A stretch of DNA of 64,000 bases from Variovorax paradoxus (GTDB taxonomy: Bacteria; Pseudomonadota; Gammaproteobacteria; Burkholderiales; Burkholderiaceae_C). The notes below the pieces were generated by a model that was given only the letters and a program-made list of their open reading frames with translations, made no database searches and was not told where the DNA came from. The stretch lies in the NCBI RefSeq assembly GCF_029919115.1, contig NZ_CP123990.1:806001-870000 (forward strand), read 5' to 3'. Numbering within the stretch: position 1 is the first letter of the stretch; each line of letters starts with the position of its first letter. The translations under genes were made by a program, and so were the position numbers. Below are positions 8,397 to 16,252 of the stretch, piece after piece.

Positions 8397-8822
8397 TCAC
8401 TCGATCAGCCCGCGCTCCGCGGCCTGCGCCTGGTTCTCGAAGACGGCCATGGCGGTCTTCATGCGCCTGAAGCCGAACTTTTCGTAGAAGGGTTCCTTGC
8501 CGGCCACCGCATACAAGATGATCTTGCGGTGCCCCTTCGAAACATCCATGAGCCGAGAGACGATCTGCTTGCCGAGGCCGGTGCCCTGATGCGTCGGGTG
8601 CACCGCCACATCGCAGATGTAGGAGCAGTCGAGCCCGTCGGCCACTGCACGCCCGGCGCCGACCATGCGGCCGTCGTCAAACACGAAGCACTTGAACATG
8701 CTGTTGGAGAACACAAGCTTCAGGCCGTCGGGCTGCTTGTTGCCGAGCGGTGCGGCCTGGTAGAGCCGGGAGAGTTCTTCCCAGTCGATGTCTTCGAGCG
8801 AATGGCGCCATTCGAGTGCCAT
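8397..8822 (-). CDS. GNAT-family N-acetyltransferase
   Basis: A 141-residue single-domain GNAT protein. The central strand and acetyl-CoA loop are visible as CDVAVHPTHQGTGLGKQIVSRLM (motif A with Q-x-x-G-x-G/A at HQGTGLG), followed by ILYAVAGKEPFYEKFGFRRM (motif B with the FYEKFGF end typical of small-molecule or protein acetyltransferases). It lies 28 bases downstream of selU and 14 bases upstream of DUF2277 in the same orientation. The substrate is unknown. Confidence 0.85.
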   Translation of the reverse strand: MALEWRHSLEDIDWEELSRLYQAAPLGNKQPDGLKLVFSNSMFKCFVFDDGRMVGAGRAVADGLDCSYICDVAVHPTHQGTGLGKQIVSRLMDVSKGHRKIILYAVAGKEPFYEKFGFRRMKTAMAVFENQAQAAERGLIE

Positions 8823-8850
8823 GGAGCGTGTCTCCTGTGTTTTTGGCCAG

Positions 8851-9924
8851 TCACCCGGCCGCGTTCAATCGCAGGATGGCGTCCGCCACGGCTTCGATGC
8901 CTTGGTCCGTGAGGTCCGGCGCAGCCACCTGCTGGCGCAGCGGCCACTTCTCGAAATGGCGCGCTTGCGAGCGTTCGTAGTGCGGATCGTAATGAAGCGC
9001 CATCAGTTCCGCAAAAAGCTGCGGCAGGTCGCCCGCCATGGCCCATTCCTGCCATCGTTGCACCACGGCCTTGCCCTGCATTTCCTTCAACCTGCCGAGC
9101 TGTTCCGCGAGCGCCGCGCGGTCGTCGCCCAGGTAGGCGTAGTCGCGCAGCAGGTAGTCGAGCCGCGCGGCGGAATCCGCCTGAACCTCTATGCACGCGG
9201 CGGTGCGCATGTGCGCGACCAGCGGAATGGGAACCGAAAGCCTGCCGATGCGGGCGCTTTCGCCTTCCACATACAGCGTGCGCGAGAGGTCGAGCGCACC
9301 GAAGCAGGTGGCAATGCGCGTTTCGAACTGCTTTTGCGACGGCTGCGGCACGCCGGGCAGGGCGCCCAGCAGCGAGCCCTTGTGGCTGGCGTAGTGTTCC
9401 AGGTCGAGCACCTGTTCGCCGCGCGCGGCCAGCGCTTGCAGCACGCGCGTCTTGGCGCTGCCGGTGGCGCCGCAGATCACCTTGAGCCGAAGCTTCGGCA
9501 CCGCGGCCTCGATTTGCGCCAGCACATGGTGGCGAAAGCTCTTGTAGCCACCGGCAAGCTGCTGCGCGTCCCACCCGACCAGGCGCAGCCAGGTCACCAT
9601 CGAGCCGCTGCGCAGACCTCCGCGCCAGCAATACACGAGCGGCCGCCAGTTGGCGGGCTGCTCGCCGAAGCGTTCGCGCAGGTGCCGCGCGAGGTTGGCG
9701 GCCACCATGGCGCCGCCCACGCGCCGCGCTTCGAACGCGCCGGTCTGCTTGTAGATGGTGCCGACGATGCGGCGCTCTTCGTCGTCGAGCACCGGGCAGT
9801 TGATGGCGCCGGGAATGTGGTCGAGCGCAAACTCGGAAGGCGAGCGCGCGTCGATGACGGTGTCGAACCGGTGCAGGTCGGCCACGCGTGTGGGCTGGTG
9901 GCGCGGGTTGTCGTGTTCACGCAT
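8851..9924 (-). CDS. selU: tRNA 2-selenouridine synthase
   Basis: A 357-residue protein with an N-terminal rhodanese domain, whose catalytic loop is YCWRGGLRSGS with Cys99 matching E. coli Cys97, and a C-terminal P-loop domain (GATGSAKT at 152-159). SelU (MnmH/YbbB) geranylates and then selenates the 2-thiouridine at the wobble position of Lys, Glu and Gln tRNAs, using selenophosphate made by SelD. The start at ATG 9924 overlaps the upstream permease stop by 8 bases, so the two are translationally coupled. The longer ORF to 9996 runs inside the permease gene. Together with selD at 13412 this makes a selenium locus. Confidence 0.95.
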   Translation of the reverse strand: MREHDNPRHQPTRVADLHRFDTVIDARSPSEFALDHIPGAINCPVLDDEERRIVGTIYKQTGAFEARRVGGAMVAANLARHLRERFGEQPANWRPLVYCWRGGLRSGSMVTWLRLVGWDAQQLAGGYKSFRHHVLAQIEAAVPKLRLKVICGATGSAKTRVLQALAARGEQVLDLEHYASHKGSLLGALPGVPQPSQKQFETRIATCFGALDLSRTLYVEGESARIGRLSVPIPLVAHMRTAACIEVQADSAARLDYLLRDYAYLGDDRAALAEQLGRLKEMQGKAVVQRWQEWAMAGDLPQLFAELMALHYDPHYERSQARHFEKWPLRQQVAAPDLTDQGIEAVADAILRLNAAG

Positions 9925-10720
9925 GGGCGTGCCCCAGGTTGCGGCGCAGCCGGCCGCTTGCCAGGTCGACAAGGGCCACCAGGACGAACATTGCAATCAA
10001 TACGGTCATGGCCTGCTGCTGTTGAAAAATCGACAAGTGAAAGTAGAGAAGCTGGCCCAGGCCGCCGCCGCCGACAAAGCCCAGCACCGCGGCCATCCGG
10101 ATGTTCATTTCCCAACGATACAGTGCATAGGCCACCCATTGCGGCAGCACGAGCGGAAGGCTGCCGTAGGCAAACGCCGCCGCGGCGCCGCTGCCGCCGA
10201 GCGACAGCGCCTGTTCGGGCTCGCGGGGCGCGTTCTCCAGGCTTTCGGCGAACAGGCGGCCCAGCACGCCCGTGGTGTGCAGCGCGAGCGCCAGTGCACC
10301 GGCAAACGGGCCGATGCCCGCGGCCAGCACCATGAGCGCGGCCCACACCAGCTCGGGCACGCTGCGCAGAAAGTTGAGCACGAAACGGCAGCCTTGCCTC
10401 ACCAGGAGCCCTGAGCGGCCGGAGGCAGGCAAAGCCAGCGCGGCGGCACCCGCGGCGGCAAGCAGGGTGCCCAGCGCCGAAACGGCCAGCGTCTGCAGCG
10501 CACCCCATGCGGTCTTGGCAAGGAAGGCGCTCGACAAATCGGGCGGAAAGAACTCGGCAATGAACTTGCCCATGAAGCCGATCGATTCCGCCGTGAACAG
10601 CGCGCGGTAGTCGATGGCCAAGTAGGCAAAGCTGGCCACCACGGCCGCCAGCACCAGTGCCGATGCCATCCAGCAGCGGATGCAGCGAGGCGGCTTGGCC
10701 AAGTCGACGTGCCCGTTCAT
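9917..10720 (-). CDS. Phosphonate-type ABC permease (putative selenium oxyanion uptake), second subunit
   Basis: A 267-residue inner-membrane permease with about six helices and the EAA-type coupling region (SLENAPREPEQALSLGGSG) preceding LPLVLPQWVAYALYRWEMNIRMAAVLGFVGGGGLGQLL, characteristic of PhnE-like permeases. The ATG at 10720 overlaps the stop of the other permease gene (ATGA), and its own stop overlaps selU by 8 bases. Phosphonate importers use one or two PhnE-like subunits. Here the flanking selU and selD genes make selenite or selenate a more likely cargo than phosphonate; no C-P lyase gene is nearby. The substrate assignment rests on context. Confidence 0.85.
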   Translation of the reverse strand: MNGHVDLAKPPRCIRCWMASALVLAAVVASFAYLAIDYRALFTAESIGFMGKFIAEFFPPDLSSAFLAKTAWGALQTLAVSALGTLLAAAGAAALALPASGRSGLLVRQGCRFVLNFLRSVPELVWAALMVLAAGIGPFAGALALALHTTGVLGRLFAESLENAPREPEQALSLGGSGAAAAFAYGSLPLVLPQWVAYALYRWEMNIRMAAVLGFVGGGGLGQLLYFHLSIFQQQQAMTVLIAMFVLVALVDLASGRLRRNLGHAHA

Positions 10721-11568
10721 GCCAGCAGCCGCCGCAACGCATTGCTCAGCGCATCGGCGAGCAGCACCAGCACCAAGAACACCAGCAGGATGCTGCTGGC
10801 CTCGCCGCCGTTGAGCATCTTCATCGACTGGTCCATGAGCTGGCCCAGGCCGCCCGCGCCCACGAAACCCATCACCACCGAGGCCCTGACGGCGCATTCC
10901 CAGCGGTACACGGTATAAGAGATGAGCTCCTGCGCGGAGTTGGGCAACAGGCCGTACACCAGTGCGGCAAAGCGCCCGCTGCCGCTTTCCAGCAACGCGC
11001 GGGCGGGGCGCGTGTCGGTCGATTCGAGCACCTCGGCATACACCTTGCCGAGCATGCCGCCATAGGTGATGGCCAGTGCCAGCACGCCGGCCGCCGGGCC
11101 AAGGCCCAGCGCACGCACGAAGACCAGCGCCCAGACGATTTCAGGAATGGCGCGCAGCACCATCAGCACGGAGCGCCCGGCCTGACGCACCATGCCGGCC
11201 CGTGCAGGACCCGGGCCCGGCCCGATGCGCGACACCGAGAGGGCGCGCGTGGTCACGAAAGCCAGCGGCGCTCCAATGACGAATGCCAGCGCGGTGCCCG
11301 CCGTCGCCATGGCCAACGTCTCCAGGGTGGCCTTGGCGAGCAGCGAGAGAAAGCCTGGAGCGGTTTCGGGCGGTAGAAAGCCCGCCAGGAAACCGCCGAT
11401 CACCTGCAGGTTGCCGGGCGCGAACAGGGCCGATGGCGCAAAGCCCGACAGCTGCAACATCGGCCATGCAATGACCAGCGCAGCCAGCAGCCACACCACG
11501 CGGCGCCGCGCCAGCGGGTCGCGCAACGCGGGGGCTGTGTGCCGCGGAAGTGACTGCGCGGTGCTCAC
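10717..11568 (-). CDS. Phosphonate-type ABC permease (putative selenium oxyanion uptake), first subunit
   Basis: A 283-residue PhnE-like permease with about six membrane helices. The coupling segment [17 protein letters not shown] precedes [40 protein letters not shown] place the start at the GTG at 11568, which overlaps the ATPase stop as GTGA. No nearby ATG gives a complete first helix, and readings further upstream lie inside the ATPase gene. It resembles the second permease in its C-terminal half (YRWE, GFVGxGGLGQL), so the two probably form a heterodimeric channel. Substrate is inferred from the selenium context. Confidence 0.85.
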   Translation of the reverse strand: MSTAQSLPRHTAPALRDPLARRRVVWLLAALVIAWPMLQLSGFAPSALFAPGNLQVIGGFLAGFLPPETAPGFLSLLAKATLETLAMATAGTALAFVIGAPLAFVTTRALSVSRIGPGPGPARAGMVRQAGRSVLMVLRAIPEIVWALVFVRALGLGPAAGVLALAITYGGMLGKVYAEVLESTDTRPARALLESGSGRFAALVYGLLPNSAQELISYTVYRWECAVRASVVMGFVGAGGLGQLMDQSMKMLNGGEASSILLVFLVLVLLADALSNALRRLLA

Positions 11569-12404
11569 AGGCAATCCGGCCGTTCGATGGAGTTCACGGC
11601 GCCCGAAGCGACTGCACCGCGTGCGACGCCGAGAGGCTGTTCCCGTGACTGAACCGGCAGCCCGCCTTCGCTCGCATAGAGCGCCGCGAGCATCGACTCG
11701 GTGACGTTGCCGACGGGTTCGTCGAACACCACCTGCCCATTGCGCATGCCCACGATGCGTGGAAACCAGCGCAGCGCCAGGTCGACCGCATGCAAGGAGG
11801 CCACGAGGGTGGCGCCGGTTTCTTCGCTCTGGGCCACCAGCTGCTGCAGCGTGGCATCGGCCAGCGTCGGGTCGAGCGCGGACACCGGCTCGTCGGCCAG
11901 CATCAGCGCGGGCCGCTGGTAGAGCACGCGCGCAATGCCCACGCGCTGCAGCTGGCCGCCGGAGAGGCGGTCGCAGCGGTCGAACAACCGGTCTTCGAGC
12001 GAGAGGCGCGACAGCACTTCGTGCGCGCCCGCAAGGTCTGACGGGCGCAGCAGCGAAGCCAGAGCGCGCATGGCGCTCCATTGCCCCAGCCGCCCCGAGA
12101 GCACGGCGGTGACCACGCGCAGGCGCGGCGCGATCGGCGGGCTCTGGTGCACGGTTCCGACGCGCGAGCGCAGCTTGCGCAGGCCCGGTGCCGGCATGCT
12201 CCATGGCGATTCGCCGAGCAGCTGGACCGTGCCTTCGCCGGGCCGCAGCGCAGCACCGAGCACGCGAAGCAGCGTGGTCTTGCCCGCGCCCGAAGGCCCG
12301 ATGACGGCCACCCGCTCGCCCGCGCGCGCGGCAAACGACACGCCTTGCAGCGCGCGATGGCCGTTCGGGTGAACCAGCCCGACCCGGTCGAGCGAGAAAC
12401 TCAC
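11565..12404 (-). CDS. Phosphonate-type ABC transporter ATPase (putative selenium oxyanion uptake)
   Basis: A 279-residue nucleotide-binding subunit with Walker A GPSGAGKT (36-43), signature LSGGQ (147-151), Walker B ALMLADEP (166-173) and a switch His in [10 protein letters not shown]. Overall it resembles PhnC. A C-terminal tail of about 40 residues beyond the core (from roughly 240) is unusual but may be unstructured. It lies 31 bases after the binding-protein gene and overlaps the first permease start. It would energise the two-permease importer. Confidence 0.9.
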   Translation of the reverse strand: MSFSLDRVGLVHPNGHRALQGVSFAARAGERVAVIGPSGAGKTTLLRVLGAALRPGEGTVQLLGESPWSMPAPGLRKLRSRVGTVHQSPPIAPRLRVVTAVLSGRLGQWSAMRALASLLRPSDLAGAHEVLSRLSLEDRLFDRCDRLSGGQLQRVGIARVLYQRPALMLADEPVSALDPTLADATLQQLVAQSEETGATLVASLHAVDLALRWFPRIVGMRNGQVVFDEPVGNVTESMLAALYASEGGLPVQSREQPLGVARGAVASGAVNSIERPDCL

Positions 12405-12435
12405 GCGACGGCTCCGCTGGCGCGCCGCAACGGCG

Positions 12436-13293
12436 TCACTTGACCAGGCCTGCCGACTTGGCGGCAGCTTCGATGCCGTCGTAGTTGGACGACTTGGTGG
12501 CCACGAACTTGCTCGCGCGCTGCAGGGCCATGATGTCCTTCATGGCGGGGTTGGCCGGGTCGAGCTTCAGGAAGGCTTCGGTGAGCTTCTTCGTCAGCGC
12601 CGGATCGAGGCCGAGGCGCACGGTCCAGTTGTAGTCGTAGTAGGTGGGCGTGGTGGCGAGCACGCGCACCTTGGCGGCGTTCGGGTTCTTGCTTTCGACC
12701 AGCTTCTCCCACACCGATGCGTTCAGCACGCCGGCTTCGGCGCGCGAGGCGGCCACGAAGGCCACGGTGGCATCGTGCGCGCCGGAGAACGCCACGGTCT
12801 TGAAATCCTTTTCAGGATCGATGCCCGCCTGCATGAGGAAGTAGCGCGGCATCAGGCTGCCCGAGGTGGAAGAGGGCGCGCCGAATGCGAAGGTCTTGCC
12901 CTTCAGGTCGGCCAGTGTCTTGGCGGTGCTGTCCTGCGGCACGATGAACTTGCTGGTAAACACCTCGTCTTCCGCGCGCTGCACGATCGGCACCACGCCG
13001 CCGTTGGTGCGAATGCGGGCCTGCACAAAGGTAAAGCCGCCGAGCCAGGCCAGGTCGATCTTGTTCGTGGCCAGGCCCTCGACCACCGCGGCGTAGTCGG
13101 TCACGGGCGTGAACTGCACGTCCATGCCGGTTTCCTTCTTCAGGTAGTCGCCCAGCGGCGAGAACTTGCGCTGCAATTCGGTGGGGGCCTCGTCGGGAAT
13201 GGCGGACACGCGCAGCACCTTGCCTTGTGCGATGGCACCCAGGGCGAAGGCGGAAAGCGAGAGTGCAAGGGCAATGCGAAGGAAGGGTTTCAT
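12436..13293 (-). CDS. PhnD-like periplasmic binding protein, putative selenate/selenite ABC transporter
   Basis: A 285-residue protein with a signal peptide ([22 protein letters not shown], cleavage near AQG). The fold pattern is that of phosphate/phosphonate type 2 binding proteins: [34 protein letters not shown], then [14 protein letters not shown] and [17 protein letters not shown], where the ST-S-G loop binds an oxyanion. A PhnD-related family next to selD and selU has been proposed, from genome context, to bind selenate; this protein fits that setting. The start at ATG 13293 begins the signal peptide. It is the first gene of the minus-strand operon, divergent from selD across 118 bases. 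Confidence 0.85.
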   Translation of the reverse strand: MKPFLRIALALSLSAFALGAIAQGKVLRVSAIPDEAPTELQRKFSPLGDYLKKETGMDVQFTPVTDYAAVVEGLATNKIDLAWLGGFTFVQARIRTNGGVVPIVQRAEDEVFTSKFIVPQDSTAKTLADLKGKTFAFGAPSSTSGSLMPRYFLMQAGIDPEKDFKTVAFSGAHDATVAFVAASRAEAGVLNASVWEKLVESKNPNAAKVRVLATTPTYYDYNWTVRLGLDPALTKKLTEAFLKLDPANPAMKDIMALQRASKFVATKSSNYDGIEAAAKSAGLVK

Positions 13294-13411
13294 GGGATGG
13301 CGCGGCGTGGCGCAAGGAAGAACGGACAACCTTCGATTGTAGAAACCCGTGTCCGGGCGCTATTTGCGTCCGGCTTCGATAATGGGCGCCTGCCCTGATA
13401 CAGATTGCGCC

Positions 13412-14491
13412 ATGACCGACACGCCGACGATTTCATCCCTCAACCCGCTGGCCCCGCTGCGGCTCACCAGCTTTTCGCACGGCGGCGGATGCGGCTGCAA
13501 GATCGCGCCCGGCGTGCTTTCGGAAATATTGAAGAACAGCGGTGGCGGCCTGATCCCGCCCGAGCTGATGGTGGGCATTGAAACCGCCGACGACGCGGCC
13601 GTGTACCGCCTGAACGACAAGCAGGCGCTGATTGCGACCACCGATTTCTTCATGCCCATCGTGGACGATCCCTACGAGTTCGGCCGCATCGCCGCAACCA
13701 ATGCCATCAGCGACGTGTATGCGATGGGTGGCAAGCCGATCATGGCGCTGGCGCTGGTGGCAATGCCCGTCAACCAGCTGCCGCTGGAAGTCATCGGCGA
13801 CATCGTGCGCGGCGGGCAGGACGTGTGCCGCGCGGCCGGCATTCCCATCGCGGGCGGCCACACCATCGATTCGGTCGAGCCGATCTACGGGCTTGTGGTG
13901 ATGGGCCTGGTCGATCCGGCCCACGTCAAGCGCAACGCCGAGGCCCGCGCGGGCGACGTGCTGGTGCTGGGCAAGCCGCTGGGCGTGGGCGTGCTCTCGG
14001 CCGCGCTCAAGAAAGAAAAGCTGTCGCTTGCAGGCTACCGGCAGCTCATCGACAACACGACGCGGCTCAACACGCCGGGCATTGCACTGGCCACGATGCC
14101 TGGTGTGCATGCGCTCACCGACGTGACGGGATTCGGGCTGGCTGGCCATGCGCTTGAACTCGCGCGGGGTGCGGGGCTCACTGCCACCATCGATTGGCCG
14201 GCGGTGCCCTTGCTCGACGGCGTGGCCGCCATGGCGGCGGACGGTTTTGTGACCGGTGCCTCCGGCCGCAACTGGGCTGGATACGGCGCGGACGTCGAGC
14301 TTGCAGGCGGCCTGCCCGCCACGGCGCAGGCACTGCTGAGCGACCCGCAAACGTCGGGCGGCCTGCTCGTCAGCTGCGCCGCCGACTCTGCCGAAGCCGT
14401 GCTGCAGGTATTTCGGCGCGAAGGCTTTGCGGATGCCGCAGTGGTCGGCCGCATGGAGCAAGGCCCCACGCGCCTGCGCGTGTCGGCTTGA
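13412..14491 (+). CDS. selD: Selenide, water dikinase (selenophosphate synthase)
   Basis: A 359-residue SelD. The active site GGGCGCK places Cys27 and Lys30 at the positions of E. coli Cys17 and Lys20, so this is the cysteine rather than the selenocysteine form. Other family segments are TTDFFMPIVDDPYEFGRIAATNAISDVYAMGG, AGGHTIDSVEPIYGL and the C-terminal LLSDPQTSGGLLVSC. It makes selenophosphate from selenide and ATP in the cytoplasm. The start is ATG 13412; longer readings begin in the divergent promoter region. Neither selA nor selB is in this window, so the only consumer visible here is selU. Confidence 0.96.
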   Translation: MTDTPTISSLNPLAPLRLTSFSHGGGCGCKIAPGVLSEILKNSGGGLIPPELMVGIETADDAAVYRLNDKQALIATTDFFMPIVDDPYEFGRIAATNAISDVYAMGGKPIMALALVAMPVNQLPLEVIGDIVRGGQDVCRAAGIPIAGGHTIDSVEPIYGLVVMGLVDPAHVKRNAEARAGDVLVLGKPLGVGVLSAALKKEKLSLAGYRQLIDNTTRLNTPGIALATMPGVHALTDVTGFGLAGHALELARGAGLTATIDWPAVPLLDGVAAMAADGFVTGASGRNWAGYGADVELAGGLPATAQALLSDPQTSGGLLVSCAADSAEAVLQVFRREGFADAAVVGRMEQGPTRLRVSA

Positions 14492-14589
14492 AGGCCGCAC
14501 GGATGGCGCAGCAAGCTCCGGCTTCGGGCCAGAATGCCGCCAGGGGAAGGCAACAACGCCAGGCTTCGGCGGCTAACAGCGAGGGTCGC

Positions 14590-15069
14590 ATGATGCGCAC
14601 ATCGGTTCTTTTCATTTCGGTCTTTGCAGCCGCGGCCATGGGTGCGCATGCTGCGGACGTGGTGCGCTGCACCGACGCGAGCGGCGGCATCGTCTACACG
14701 CAGGGCCAGTGCCCATCCGGGACCAAGCTCTCGCGCCAGGTGCCCATTTCAGAGCCGCTGACGGTGGTGCCGCCCACGTCGCCCGAAGAACCGCGGCGCC
14801 CGGCCTACACCCCCCCGCCGAGCGCGGCATTGCCGCAGCCCCCGGCAAACAACGTGCCGCAGGGCCCCGCCATCATTCCGCGTAACGTCGAAGACCCGCG
14901 CGTGGCGCCTGAACAGGGACCGCCGGTGTACAGCTGGGGGCCCGATCCGTACTACGACGGTGGCCGCCCGGTCATCCGCCCACGGCCACCGCGCCCGCAG
15001 GACCAGGGTCCGCCTCCGGGCCAGCGGCCTTGCCAGAACCTGGCGGGCATCAAGCGCAGCAACTGCTGA
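14590..15069 (+). CDS. Secreted DUF4124-type protein, proline-rich
   Basis: A 159-residue protein with a signal peptide (MMRTSVLFISVFAAAAMGAHA) and a mature start ADVVRCTDASGGIVYTQGQCPSGTK, the pattern of DUF4124 (a short beta domain with V-Y-x-C-x-D ... GxVxYTQ...C-P). The remainder is rich in proline (for example RPRPPRPQDQGPPPGQRP) and ends in a cysteine. Such proteins are common in betaproteobacterial periplasms and have no known function. ATG 14590 follows GAGGG by 4 bases; ATG 14593 is the alternative. A long in-frame reading from 14194 lies within selD and is not real. Confidence 0.78.
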   Translation: MMRTSVLFISVFAAAAMGAHAADVVRCTDASGGIVYTQGQCPSGTKLSRQVPISEPLTVVPPTSPEEPRRPAYTPPPSAALPQPPANNVPQGPAIIPRNVEDPRVAPEQGPPVYSWGPDPYYDGGRPVIRPRPPRPQDQGPPPGQRPCQNLAGIKRSNC

Positions 15070-15082
15070 GGAGGCGCGGCCG

Positions 15083-15526
15083 ATGCAAGCCCGCCGCTGG
15101 ACGGTGTACTGCGATGGCAGCGCCATGCCGAACCCCGGCCGCATGGGCGCCGGTGCCGTCATCACCGAGCCCGACGGCACCCGCCACACCCTGTCTTCGG
15201 CCAGCCATGCCATCGGCTGCAACAACGAAGCCGAGCTGAGAGCGCTGACCCTCGCGCTCGAGGAGCTGAAGGCCAGGGGAGCCACCGCGGTGCTGGCCTA
15301 TACAGACAACAGCATCCTCGTCGAGCAGCTCGGCGAGCCCGGGGCCAAGCCTATCGCGCGCATGGCCGGCCTGTTCGAAGATGCCCGCGCGCTGCTTGGC
15401 TCGTTCGAAGAAGCAAGCCTGCGGTGGGTGCCGCGGCATCGCAACCACGAGGCCGATGCGCTCGCGCGCGCCTCGCTGGGGTTTGCGCCCAAGGCGCCCG
15501 CCAAGGCAACAAAGAAGCGGCGTTAA
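15083..15526 (+). CDS. Ribonuclease HI family protein
   Basis: A 147-residue RNase H-fold protein. All four carboxylates of the family are in place: YCDGSAMPNPGRMGAG (Asp), NNEAELRAL (Glu), AYTDN (Asp) and RHRNHEADALA (final Asp). It is shorter than E. coli RnhA and lacks the basic protrusion, as in the RNase HI / YpdQ-type subfamily found in many bacteria beside a canonical rnhA. It would cleave RNA in RNA-DNA hybrids. GAGGAGG is placed 8-14 bases before the ATG at 15083, 13 bases after the DUF4124 stop, so the two may be co-transcribed. The C-terminus is lysine-rich. Confidence 0.85.
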   Translation: MQARRWTVYCDGSAMPNPGRMGAGAVITEPDGTRHTLSSASHAIGCNNEAELRALTLALEELKARGATAVLAYTDNSILVEQLGEPGAKPIARMAGLFEDARALLGSFEEASLRWVPRHRNHEADALARASLGFAPKAPAKATKKRR

Positions 15527-15567
15527 GCTGCGCGGTTCAGTTTTTCAGATAGATAACCGTTTACCCC

Positions 15568-15816
15568 ATGACCGAAGCCAATTCCCTCCCGCCCCTTCCC
15601 GACCACCTGTCCACCGACCCGCGCAGCCCGCACCACGTCGCGGCCGTTTTCGAGCACGACATCGGCATCCGCTTCAACGACAAGGAGCGGCTGGACGTAG
15701 AGGAATACTGCATCAGCGAAGGCTGGATCAAGGTGCCCGCGGGCAAGACGGTGGACCGCAAGGGCAAGCCGCTGCTGATCAAGCTGAAGGGCAGGGTCGA
15801 GGCGTTCTACCGGTAA
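15568..15816 (+). CDS. DUF3297 family protein
   Basis: An 82-residue cytoplasmic protein that matches the compact DUF3297 family over its full length: PLPDHLSTDPRSPHHVAAVFEHDIGIRFNDKER, then VEEYCISEGWIKVPAGKTVDRKGKPLLIKLKG and a final VEAFYR. The family is short, conserved in proteobacteria and functionally uncharacterised. It follows the RNase HI gene by 41 bases. The reverse-strand cytochrome gene converges on it. Confidence 0.88.
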   Translation: MTEANSLPPLPDHLSTDPRSPHHVAAVFEHDIGIRFNDKERLDVEEYCISEGWIKVPAGKTVDRKGKPLLIKLKGRVEAFYR

Positions 15817-15864
15817 AGAACCTGCCGGTGGTCCGATCGGCCGTGATTCGCGGCGGGTCGAAGC

Positions 15865-16197
15865 TCAGGGCGGCGGCGACGGCTGGGAAAGAACCCACTG
15901 TGCGAGCAGCCGCGCTTGCTCTTCCGTGACGCGCGGCTGGCGCGGCATGATGACGCGCCCCCACCTTCCAACGCTGCCGTTTCGGATGTTTGCTGCAAGT
16001 TGCGACGGCGCGGCCGGATCGTTGCGGTACCGATCCGCAATTTGCGCGAACCCGGGGCCGACTTGTTTTCGAACCATGCCATGGCATGCGGTGCAGCCGT
16101 GCTCACTCGCCAAGGCGTGCGCCCGCTCTTCGGCTGCGGTGGCATCGGCAACCGGTGCCATCAACCAGAAGAGCAGCGCCAGCCTGAAAAAACCCAT
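15865..16197 (-). CDS. Small c-type cytochrome (class I, c551/c5-like)
   Basis: A 110-residue exported protein. The signal peptide is MGFFRLALLFWLMAPVADATAA. A single haem-binding motif CTACH (Cys35, Cys38, His39) is followed by the pattern GPGFAQIADRYR of diheme/c551-type cytochromes. A methionine in GRVIMPRQP is the likely distal ligand. It would carry electrons in the periplasm, for example to an oxidase or dehydrogenase partner not seen here. It lies 55 bases downstream, on the same strand, of the start-distal end of the macroglobulin gene. ATG 16197 starts the signal peptide. Confidence 0.88.
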   Translation of the reverse strand: MGFFRLALLFWLMAPVADATAAEERAHALASEHGCTACHGMVRKQVGPGFAQIADRYRNDPAAPSQLAANIRNGSVGRWGRVIMPRQPRVTEEQARLLAQWVLSQPSPPP

Positions 16198-16219
16198 GGT
16201 CCGAACGGTGTAGAAGGCG

Positions 16220-16248
16220 AACCGGCCGCCGCGGAACGGCGGCCGGTT
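16220..16248 (-). terminator. Strong hairpin after the macroglobulin gene (probable terminator)
   Basis: AACCGGCCGCCG (16220-16231) and CGGCGGCCGGTT (16237-16248) form a perfect 12-base-pair stem with a 5-base loop, starting 4 bases after the macroglobulin stop codon. Only a short pyrimidine-rich tail follows in the direction of transcription, so termination may be partial and let some transcript enter the cytochrome gene. Confidence 0.6.
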
Positions 16249-16252
16249 GCGC

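Noticed and set aside
13294..13411. Promoter boxes in the selD / binding-protein divergent region
   Set aside because: A TACAAT-like hexamer (minus strand) and a GATAAT (plus strand) occur, but neither has a matching -35 box at the right distance, so no promoter was called.
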